Shown here piece by piece: positions 38,108-50,114 of a stretch of DNA of 64,000 nucleotides. This DNA is from Periplaneta americana (lineage: Eukaryota; Arthropoda; Insecta; Blattodea; Blattidae). Every line of letters begins with the position of its first letter. Within the stretch, counting starts at the first letter, position 1. The notes under the pieces are model-generated. The model was not told the origin of the DNA and did not search any database. It saw only the letters and a list, made by a program, of their open reading frames with translations. A program made the position numbers and the translations under genes. Where the stretch lies: NCBI RefSeq assembly GCF_040183065.1, contig NC_091125.1, positions 130,587,121-130,651,120 on the forward strand, given 5' to 3'.

Positions 38108-39398
38108 TTAGTCTTGTAGCATTAATTACTATTTTTTGGCCTTCTTCCTTCCCCCTCCTGCAAGTCCATAACCTGCTTTATTCATTGATCAAGTCTTAAG
38201 AATTTCTTTCTGGAAACCTTCTTTCCATGTGAATATTATCTCTTATAGATTGAATACCTCTCTTGGACATGATGCACAATTTTTAATAATTTTTTTTTTC
38301 CTGTTTTCCATCAAAACCACACTCTAGTACATTTGATTTCACACTGCAGTGAGTTCTTAGTTCTGATCTTTCATACTGTTCCTATAATATACCTTATTAA
38401 AATGAATTTGTTTTGTCACTCTCGAAATTATACAAATTTTAACCCATCTTTCATTGAGATGCATGTTATAGTAATATGCGTTACAAGAGCAGTATGTTGA
38501 AGTTTTCATATTCGAGGAAAAGTTTGAAAAAGCAAAACGTAGTTGAGCTTTTTTAATTTCCGAGAATTGAAAGAAAACATACCGCTCGTGTATCTTACAT
38601 TATTTTGTGCGAAGATCGTTTATTACATACCTGAAAGAGGAATTTCTAATTAGTTGCAATGAAATCTCCATCTTGGTTTCTGTTTAATGACGGCAAATTT
38701 GGAAAACAAAAATATTTATCTTCAACATTGTTGCTTTAAAATGTTTTCTGTGTTTACTATACTCCAGCAGGCCGTGATATACGTCTCTCTTTTTTTCCCC
38801 CCAGTCCATAAATGCGAACTTAAAACAAACGGTAAGGTTATGTAATGATTTATTTTTCATTTTAATATTTTAACAATATTATTTATATAACATATTGCAG
38901 TAATAACATCGGCATCTGGAATCTTGTTGATTTTTTCACGGCTTCCTTAATGTTACTTGCATCACGGATGCAGTAACTTTAGTGGAGTTGTAGAGTTTAC
39001 TTAATTTTTGCAAATATTTAAAAACAATAATTAACAGTGCAATTTAGGTGAAATTGCAGTGGTAAGTTTCCAATTTATAATTATTACTATATTGAATGTC
39101 TCTAAAAATAATATGTTAGAAACCTAAAGCAGTAAAATCATTATGTCACTTAAGCGGTAAGAAGAGGGAAATTGTTATGTGTGTTAGGTTGGGAATACTG
39201 AATGTGGAATTTTAGACTTACCGCGGATTGGTTTTGTGCGGAAACCAAGCAAATACGCACGATCTCGCACAAAAGTATATTACATTTCGAGAGACGAGCA
39301 TAAATGTTTTGTAAGATACTATGAAATATATTTTCTGCTTTGTGGAGACAATTAAAAGTCAATAAATATAAACAATGTTAGGCAAATATTCGCGCAAA
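38108..39398. other. AT-rich spacer between TMEM135 and LAS1L
   Basis: No coding or repeat structure is recognised here, apart from homopolymer runs near 38288 and 38790. It separates the convergent 3' ends, with the LAS1L poly(A) signal at its right edge. Confidence 0.5.
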
Positions 39399-39404
39399 TT
39401 TATT
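39399..39404 (-). terminator. LAS1L poly(A) signal AATAAA
   Basis: On minus an AATAAA lies 25 bases after the LAS1L stop codon (39429-39431). If used, the 3' UTR is only about 45 nt. It is inferred from sequence and position only. Confidence 0.55.
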
Positions 39405-39428
39405 CATTTCACATTAAGACTGCACAAT

Positions 39429-42400
39429 TCAATCTTGATTCAATACAGCATCGAAAGCTTTTTCAACTATGTTTGTGTCCTGCATTTCTTGGAAGATCTT
39501 CTTCTGAGTGGGCCGTTTCGAAAACACTTTGTCCCAGTTGATAACAGTATGGAAGAAGCCTGGCAAACTCCCGTCTGTATACGTGATCACTTGCTGGGAG
39601 GGCTGCCACACTGTGTCACATGGCAGATCTAGCTGCAGCATAGAGCCATTGTTTTGCCATGGCAGTAAACCCAGCGGGCATTTACCCCAATCTGCTTTCT
39701 CTGAAAAGGAAGGAAGAAAGAAATTGGCGACACCCTGTATATAGCTATATGAGACGAAAGTTCTCATTAATTAATAGACAAAATAAGTGATAGTGTTACA
39801 GGCTTAACCATGTTTTTCTGATAAAGTGAGCTTTCAAACAAATGATTTTTTTATTTCATCCTTTTGCACTTTAGAGCCTATTCAGGCTAACATTATGTGG
39901 TCAAAATAAAAATAAAAAATAATATACCGTATTGGCCAGAATATAATACGACCCCAAGTTTTAAGATGTTCTTTTTAGGAAAACAAAAATATTACACTAT
40001 ATACGATGTACATATTAAAAATGTTATAGAATGAAAGAAAACTAATGAACTGTACTTTATCTCCGGTAATACCATAATTTCTTTCAAATCCTTTATTACT
40101 ACCCAATGAAGTATCTAAATAAATAGTGCACACTGCGTCTTTGTACAGTCATCTATAATTATTTATATACTTTTGTTTTCGTATTTTACATGAATTTATT
40201 AAACTTCCAAACAAGCTTTAAACATGTTAAAATAAATTTAATCAATTATGAGAGAGAATATGCCATACAGTATTTTTTTATTTATCTAAACGATAACAGC
40301 TCCCTGTATTAACAGGCTGCCACAAAGACAGAGCATATTGTGCAATAGGCAGTTGGAAGTATAAATAATATACATATGTTTAAGTTGAAGGGAGTCTTAC
40401 AACAATGACAAGAAATGACTGAATAAATAAGTAGGTACTAATTAATCAGTTGAAGATCGTTGTTGACCGTAGAGATGGTTGCGGAGTATAAAATAATATT
40501 GATCCTCTCAGAGCTGCAAGAACGATGTCATCAATTGCCTTCCTCTGTAGGCTGAAACATTGCCAGGTCTGGAAGAAGAAACCGGGAATAGTTCCACGTG
40601 CTCCAACCATAAGGCCTATTACTTCAATTTGTTGTAGACGTATTTGTCCATGAAATATGGAACTGTACGTACATAGATGTCGTTTTTTTCCCTATTTACA
40701 TCTTCAGGTTGGCTCTTTTGTTTTTCAAATCTAACAGTGGGATCGATGATGTAGCCATTGTTGTTATTTGGCGGGATGGCAATCATGTCTATTCTTCTTG
40801 TACTGCCATTGTCTGCCAGTCCATGAACTTCTTCGAACACTTGAAAATGTATTGATCTAAACTATTCGGCGATCATCGAACGAATTCTATGGTGTCATGA
40901 GTTACGGAGTACTTCACCGTGCAGACAAGAGCCCAGGACATGTGCAAGTGTTTCTGGCTCTCTCTGGCATCGCCGACAGAGGATGTTGTCCCGAGTCCTG
41001 CCCGGAAGGGAACATATGGAAGACACGTGTGCAGTCATTTTAATAGCTTCACGCCACTCGCTGGAGGTTAGGCCTTCACGATGTCGTATCCAGGAATTCG
41101 CTGGAGTAAACTCGCTGTATAGCTCTACGCCAAGACCTTTCTGAGGTAGCTTAGCCCACGCCTCTAATTCCTTTTCTCGCAATTTTTTCCTCATATGTCG
41201 AGCGTCATACAAACTGGTTCGTGGGTCTTTAATTACGTCGGATGTCTCGGTTAACTGCAAAGATTTGACGCATTCGGTGCTTTCAGTAAAGAGATCTCGA
41301 GTGACTGTGACGTAGGGATTGGCTGACAATGCAAGGACGCGACAAGTATTGGCGTGCTGTACAGTACCAGTACAGTAACAAAAATCGGGAATAGGGTAGA
41401 TCAGATTGAACGTGTGACCTTGACAGTGCAGCAGGCCCAGTCCTGTATGTCACAGAAGAAGATGCTGCGCGATATGTTCATAGTACAGTCTGCATAACCT
41501 ATAATAGACGTCTTTCACACTTGAAATGGCTTAGGCCTCGATTATAATACAAGTCCGGATTTCTTCGCGCTGTTTTTATGCAAAAAACAATGTATTAGAT
41601 TCGGGCCAATACGGTATATCTCAGTGACCATTACTGTGCTATTCAACACCTTAGGCCAAGGGTTACTTTAATAATACAACAATATTAGTGATGATGAAGA
41701 TGTGATGGTGGCGGTAAAAGTTGGCTCTTTAAATGTACAATGTTGACATGGAAAAAAGAGATTTAGAATTTCTGATGATGATAATGATGATGATAGCAGC
41801 AGCATGGCGATAGTGATAGCAGCAGCAGTAGAGAATAATAATAATAAATAGTACCTGAATTGCGGAACCAGTGGGAATTTAATGCCGTAGAGCTGCAGTC
41901 CATTTGCTCCTCATGACAGTTCTCTGATGTGTCAGGCTCCCTCGTCAGGTTGTGAACTGTGTGCACTTGGTAGTTTGGATCAATGTTTTCGTCATCTTGA
42001 ATTCTGAGCTCTCTAGTGTAGATCTTTATCAGAGTTAGCAGCTTCTCTCGCGTCTCTTTTGGCAAGGGTGGGTCCATTAGATCCATCAGACTGGAACAGA
42101 TTTAACAATAATTGTATACAGGCACTGTTCAAGACTCTGAGTCTGAAGTCTGCAGCAAAAAAGCTGGACAGGATTGCACTAAATATGAGTACTGTGTGTA
42201 GACCAAGTTTCACTGAAAAATTATTTGAAGTGCGAAATTTATTTAGTATAAGTAAAAGTTGACGAATTTGGTTTTTATCTTCAAAGAGAACTTTACAACA
42301 ATAAATTTTGCAATCAGTAAAAAACAATTATCCCAACAGGCCATCCATAAGGGGGAAGGAAAGGACACCATTCGAGTGGGGGGCAGTCCAATTTTTAGAT

Positions 42401-45400
42401 ATTTTTTTAGGGAGAGGAGAGTACAAAATAGGTATTCAAAAAACTTTTTTACATGAAAGAAGACTTCCGTTAACTCTCATATTATTGAAATGATAATCAA
42501 GTAAGTACTGTATACCTACTTCTCAAGAACTTTTATAAATGCAATGTTTCAGTTAGGACACTACTGTACAACAATAATCAATTAGGCTTCACTACACTGA
42601 CTATATTGACACTAAAGTATGCCTGCATTTATTTTTAGAATTACTTCTTCTTTTTTCCTGATAGTAAGACTGATTATTAAACATGTTTATAAACTGAGAG
42701 TTTTTTATTTCTCTTGTTCAAGTTATATGTAAATTTCAGTAACAAATAAGGTTGCCAGGCATTGTACATAGGTTGGATAAAAAGTTATGGCAACACTGTC
42801 ACGTGACGATGGTGCGTTCGAGAGCTGCCAGCTGTGTGGACATGAACAAGGACTGTTAGATGAGTTAGTACAGCCAGCGGCGACAGTACTCTGTCAATCT
42901 ACTGCAGTGTGTAGAATGTTGACTTTCATAGGGATAGTGCGAGCGCCCTAAGACCACGTTTACAAAACTAGAGCAACGTTCCTGGATCAAAATTGAAGCG
43001 ACACGAGGTCGTAGTGCCCAAGAATGTTTTCAGGGACTGCGTGAAGCATGTGCCGATGCAGCGTTGCCATATCGCACAGTGGCACGATGGGTTAAAGCGT
43101 TCCGGGAAGGCAGGTATGCCATTCAGGACAACCTCCGTACAGGACGACCCCACGTGGAGGACAACACAGTTCAACTCCTTGCTTCCCTTTTGGATGCTGA
43201 TCGCCAATGGACTACGTGTTAGTTAGCAGCGGAAATCGGAGTATGTCCCGAAACTGCGCATTCTGCAAGACATTCTGGGTTACTGCAAAATTACAGGGTG
43301 TTGGATACCCCATGAAATTTCCGAGGTTTAACAATGGCACCACTATGCAGTCGCACAGGCCTTGTTGGACCAGTACCAAAGGAAAGATGACGACTTTCTT
43401 GGACGAATCGTCGCTATGGACGAAACCTGGGCTCGCTCATACACCCACCAAACTTGAAACGTCAATCAAATGAATGGAAGCATCCAGGTTCTTCTCGTCC
43501 GAAGAAAGTGCGCCCTACACAAAGTGCTGTGAAGGAGATGTTCATTGTGGCTATGACATTGATGGGGTAATACTGCACCACGCTGTACCTCCCAGGCAGA
43601 CGGTAAATGCTGACTACTACTGCAGGTTCCTGCAGCACCACCTTCAGCCAGCCCTCAGGAGAAAACAACGACACTTGGTGGTACAGAATCCCATTATTCA
43701 TGATAATGCAAGGAGTCACACCGCTGCTGCTGTCAAAGATCTCTTGCGCCGCTGGCAATGGGAGATTCTGGAACATCTACCGTACTCACCCGATATGAGT
43801 CCATGCGATTAAGATCTTTTCACCACTGCGAGGGACCCAGTACAATACCAGAGATGAACTTATCCGTGCTATAGGGTGGTCAATACGGAACATCAACAAA
43901 GATGGACGCGCTGATGGTGTACGATGCCTTCCAAACATTTGGCAAAAGGTAATAAATAAGGGGGGCGACTATATAGAAGGTACGTCAATGTTGTACCCCT
44001 GTGAATAAAGCCATGTCAAAAATATCGAACTGTTGCCATTACTTTTTATCCAGCCCTAGTAATAACATTTTCTTAGTTTGTTGTCTTAGTACGGCATTAT
44101 AGAACTGCAATAGTCATTAAAATTATGGCGAGGGTGAGGGGCCTGAGAGATGTTTGTGGAAGGTCACAATTTTTACAGGTGGCCCTGATCCTTACCATAT
44201 TTTGATCCATAGTAATTGATTTACCAGAATCACCAGACATTAGAGCAAATGAAGCTTAACGATGGAAGAGTAATGGAACAGAGAAAAACTCTCTCCGGCG
44301 CCGGGATTTGAACCCGGGTTTTCAGCTCTACGTGCTGATGCTTTATCCACTAAGCCACACCGGATACCCACCCCGGCGTCGGACAGAATTGTCTCAGATT
44401 AAGTTCCAACTCTTAGGTTCCCTCTAGGGGCCGCCCTCTGCACTACGTCATAGATGTCTATGAACTAGGATTGAAGTCCACACATGTGCTGAGGTGCACT
44501 CATTATGAGTGACTAGTTGGCCAGGATCCGACAGAATAAGCGCCGTCTTAAATCACGAAGTGATTTACGCATATCATATATATTGTGACAGCGACGTGAG
44601 ATTCGAACTCACGACCAGCGTCCCGCAAGAGAGAAGATCGCGCGGAGCACTTTGGGATGGCGCGCGGCAGAGAGGGGAAAGGGCCAACGCGGCGAGAGAG
44701 TGGAGAGAGAGTGCGCGCGCATCTGGTGCTGGTAGAGAGGAGAGGGCTCTGGATTTTTCTGGAGTGCCATCTCTAGAGACGCGTGGAACTTTCGAGGCTA
44801 CGTCGCTGTGGTTATAAATTAAGGACGCGAAGGAACGACAGCAGTTTCCAGTTTTCAGTTATTCAGTCAGTGAGAAAGCCAGAGCAAGGAAGCCAGTCTT
44901 GTGTACCGGAGTTCGTCTCGAGTGTGCGTCCGCAACTGCGTCAGCAGCCGAAGGCCTGAGTTCGAGTGCAGTGGACCGCAGTTGGAGGGACCTGAGTTCG
45001 AGATACTGTGAACTCGAGTGACTGAGATAGAAGAACTGTGAACTGAGAACGGGTAGTTCTGATTTGTAAATAGTGCTTTGTAAATATTAGTTAAGATTAA
45101 CAGTTCATTGTTGTGCGTAATAGTCCAAGTAAATTGTCATTGTCGTCGGTGGAGTGCTATAACGAATACTGTGTTGAGTGAAGATCCAATTGTTGACGAG
45201 AGCGTTTAAGGTGAATTGTAGAAAGGAATTATTGTTGTGACGAATAAATTACATTGTTGTTACTAATAAAATTTACAATATTATTTTAATGTACCGAAGT
45301 ACATATGATATTTCCGTGCAGATATTCTGCGTCATCATACGATGGAAGAGTAATGGAACGGAGAAAAACTCTCTCCGGCGTTGGGATAGTTCTTACTCTT

Positions 45401-48400
45401 CCATCGTATGATGACGCAGAATATCTGCATGGAAATATCATATGTACTTCGGTACATTAAAATAATATAAATGAAGCTTATGTTAACTCACTAAGGAAGG
45501 AAGATGTTGGTCCATTTGCTGGGCTTGAGCACGATTTCTCTGAGAAGCTTCATCTTCGTTAGGCTTGGAGGCAGCCTCTGAACATGCAGAGCCATCACAT
45601 GCTTCAACTGGGGGTTTTTTCTCTCAACTGCCCTCAGCACTTGCTTGCGGATGTATGTCGATGCTCTTAGTTTGGTCCTCTGACTTGTCTTTAGCAGCAT
45701 CACTCTCCGTGCCACCTTGGAGTTGGGTATATTCCTCTTCCAAGATCTGGCAAGTTTCCTTGTCTTCCTGTACTTGTTGAGGCTTTGTGTCAGTTCCTTC
45801 ACCCACAGTGCCGCCACTTTGCGGCGATGGCAGCTTTCATTTTCAGAACTAGTCACCTGGATTAGTTTTTTTATGAGCTGGGGAAGAATCTTGCCCTGCT
45901 GAAAGCAGTTGAGCATGACTTGCCACATGTTGAGGAAGTCTTGTGGAAATTTCTGTAAGTCTGAAACAAAGATTTGGTTAATTCACACATTCTGGCTGGT
46001 ATATTTGTTCACATGCTATTCAGTATTCTCAGTACTCGAGTGGTTGGTTACTATTTTTGCTTTGAATCTGCAGTTCAAAAGTTCGAAGCAATTAACAAAG
46101 AAGATATTAAAATTTGTATAGATAAAACCTGGAGATTTGATATATCAATATAAAAATCTATGGGAAAAATTTACACAAAATTTTGAAATAGCTCCATGTG
46201 TTCCAAATAACAATCCATTCACTTCCCAGCGATTTTCAGATATATGTTATTTTTCTTCCAGCTATTTGAAGCAGGGTTCATAATGCCTCATTGTTTTACT
46301 ATCTAGTTTGGTCATGCATGTAACTTACTATCACTGATGCTAAAGACGGACAGAAAATCTGGCGATGCTAAAAATCCGTCTCCTTGCAACAGAACGTCAA
46401 CCAGAATTTTGTATTCATCTCCAAATTTTCTGTTTTCTTTGATGCATTCCTCCACTTCTTTCCGAATCAGGAACTGGGCTTCTGTCATCTTGAAAAAAAA
46501 TTAATTATAAGACAAAACACAAATTCACTTGATGTATAGCGAAAGTACTGTGATATTGTTTGGAACAGATTCTAACAATTTCTTGGTTCTTCATTGTTCT
46601 ATATACACTTTTAACACTTAAAATAATCACTGATTAACTTTATAACTCTTCACTGTGTTAATATGAAGTAATTACCTGGCTGAATAGTTTCGAAGTTATG
46701 TTCTTCATTTTCCGAAGCCTGAAGAACAACACTTCGAGTCCACACCTGTGGAGTAATGGTTAGCATGTCTGGCTGCGAAACCAGGTGGCCCAGGTTCGAT
46801 TCCCGGTCGGGACAAGTTACCTGGTTGAGGTTTTTTCCGGGGTTTTCCCTCAACCCATTACGAGCAAATGCTGGGTAACTATCGGTGCTGGACCCCAGAC
46901 TCATTTCACTGGCATTACCACCTTCATCTCATTCAGACACTAAATTACCTAAGCTGTTGATAAAGCGTCGTAAAATAACCTACTACAACACTTCGAAACT
47001 AGTCAGCCAGGTATTTTCCTTATATTAACACAGTGACGAGTTAGAAAGTTAATCGGTGATAAGTTCTTTATATTAGAATCTTTAAACTGTAAATTTTATC
47101 ACTTTCGAGTTGTACACCTTAAAAATTAGTAAATTAAAAAAACAGCTTATTGAAGGGCATTATTGTGTCAGTAAATGTGCATTATGAAAATACTTTCATT
47201 TACTAAAAATTAGACTTTCGAGACTTCTGTAGATCTCATTATGAAATTTAGCTGAATGTTGGCACAATGACAGTCTGTGGACTGAAAGACCTGCATTCAA
47301 GCTAATGTGCAATAAACATTGCATTATATTCTTCACTCAGTTAATAACTTTCTGCCAAATTGACGATTTAACTGGTATTTTGTGTTCTGTTACCTACTTA
47401 AAATTTCCAGATATTTCACTAACCAGGTGCCTTAAAGGACCAACTTGAAGATGATGATGGGCTTACCAAGAGCCACTGTACACTTAAGAAATACGTGTAT
47501 GACCTGGAACTCCGTAGGCTTTGATGACTAAAAGAAAAGACTACCTGCCATGTAATCTATATATTATGTGATTCATGTTGTTGTTGTTATCTAATGCCGG
47601 GCTTCGGCAACGAAGCCATTAGCGTTCTTGCTCTCCAATATTTCTCTGTGGTGGATCCATCAGGTAGAACTTCACAGGTTATGAGATGATCTTCAGTCTT
47701 TTCTTCTTCTTTCTTGCATAGAGGGCAATTTGGATTTGTGTAAATTCCTATTTTATTCAAGTGTTTGGCCAAATAATCGTATTCTGTAAGCAGCCTGAAT
47801 TTTGCTACTGCAGACTTACGTGGGATTTCTGGAATAATTTCTGTTTTTTTTATTAAAATGCTCCATTTTTAACCTTGGCTTTGGTACATAGTGCTTGGTT
47901 TTGCTTGATTTTATATTTATTTTTAATTAGTCTTTTGATGGATGTAAAAGGTAGGCTTGTAGTTGTATTCTGAATTAAATTGGATCCTTTTTTGGCAAGA
48001 AAGTCAGCAGTTTCATTTCCAGCAATTCTGCAATGTGCAGAATTCTTTTCTGTAGTTTTTGAAATTGTTGGATCATTTTGTGACATTCTTTAATTTGGAT
48101 TGACATCATTTTATATGAATTTATTGCATATAATGCTGCTTTAGAATCAGAGAGAATGACAGCATTTTGAAATTTATCTATTCTGTATAGTAGGTGTTGG
48201 AGTGAGATATGAATAGCCATTATTTCCGCATCAAAATTTGTTGTATGATGTCCTGCTGGTTGATAAAATGAGAATAACGCACACGTAATTCCTGATCCTA
48301 GTTGTTAATTAAGTTAATTAACCTTAACCTTATGTGATTCATTAAACCTCAGAATGTATCAATAATTGTTTGATATCATAAATCTTATTGAGAGAATAAC

Positions 48401-50062
48401 GCCAAAAGGAATTTTATGTAAGCTTCTGAAAGTAATTAAGATTTCAGGGCTATTTAATTAGCTCCGAGCTTTGGATATAAAAGACGTACATGGAATGGAA
48501 CCATTGAAGCCAAAGTGTTCAGCTCCTGTAATCTGCCTTTAGTACTATTCTGGCATACCTTCAGTTTAATATACTGTATTGCTTGCAATTCAATGCTTGC
48601 AAACCAAAATTTTAGGTACCCACTGGCTAGCTTTCTTGAATACTCACCTCATTTTCATCTTTGAAATGTCCTTCACTTTTAATTTTCTTCATCATAATTT
48701 TCATTTTCTCTTCACTATATTTGGTCCTCTCATCAAGGAGATGTTGCCTGCAACGACATGAGGCACTGTTGTAGGTTATTTAAGATCAATGTTCTTTTTA
48801 ACTAAACTATCTTAGATCTAAGAGCAGGATTATTAATAAATATGATTTAAGACTAATGGTGTTCAGCATAGTGTCAGATTTTTAGTTAGCACAGTATAAA
48901 GCTTTTAAATGTAAATAAATCTTCCTGTTCCCAATTTTGGGAGCCAATCAATGTAAATATTTTAACAAAACCAACATAAAAAATGCTGCAGCTGCAACTC
49001 TAGTAACTCTGTTCACATATCACTACTTCAAAGCTATATGCAACAAGTAAAAGTTGTTTGGTAGTCCATTTCTTTCCGAATTGCATTGGTGTTCACATGT
49101 ATATTGCAAAATTACCAGTACCAACTTGTAACTGTAACTTTTCATAGGAGTTTACGAATGTGTAGAATTCAAATTGTAATTTTTTAATTATAACTCACCG
49201 CAGTTCTGAATCTGGAATTTCAGAGTATGTCTCGAAGCCCATTGAAGAGTACAGCATGACGGCTTGCCACATCTCCACGATGTGCTTGAGTCGACGAGTC
49301 ATATGAGCATAATCTGTTGATTCACTGCTCACAATCCAGTCACTTGTCATCTCTGCTTCATTCTTCCAGTAATTTTCCTACAAGCATGAAATATTATGAA
49401 TCATATTATGAAATATGGTACTGTATCACATACCAGAAAGACAGGAATGTATCCATGAGAGGGGCTCATAAAATAAGAAGCTATACACAATTCAGAAAAT
49501 ATTACAAAGTGTTCTGTTTTTAAATGGAGCATGCATGTTTTTTCTAGTGAAATGAAAAGTAGAGGTAAAATTATTGATAACAGAATTGGTTTCACTTTCT
49601 TAACTAGTGACCTGAAGGCCAAAAGATAAAAATGTTCAGTCATAAATTAAATCCAACATAGAAAATATTCTGAAAAATAATCATAACAAAACAAACATCT
49701 TATAACAAAAAAAAAATTGTCACTTAAGATGAAGTTTAAAACAGTCACCATTTGCATCAAAGCTTTTGTTAAGATGGTGAACAAGAAGGCTTTGCATAGA
49801 ATGCTGTATTTCCCCATATACTGCTGCACACATCACAGTAATACCACAGTCTAGTATATACAGTCACGAAGTTTGAGTTTTGAGGGTGCTAGGAACAATA
49901 GATTTATCTAAATTTAAATAAATGTGTAGTGAAGATTATTGCTGGAGAACCTTTTAAGTGTAGTGAAAATATTTGTAATTTAAATTTATGTATTGTATTG
50001 ATTAAGGCTGGTTGAGTGGAAGAGAAGGCCTTATGGCCTTAACTCTGCCAGCGAAAATAAAA

Positions 50063-50114
<52 letters not shown>

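Noticed and set aside
40895-41329. Host gene inside a LAS1L intron
   Set aside because: The 144-codon frame continues into a LINE endonuclease domain and is a retroelement fragment.
41763-41854. LAS1L ending by read-through of exon 8
   Set aside because: The read-through codes for low-complexity Tyr/Leu/His sequence, while splicing to 39700 joins in phase to the conserved PLGLLPW segment.
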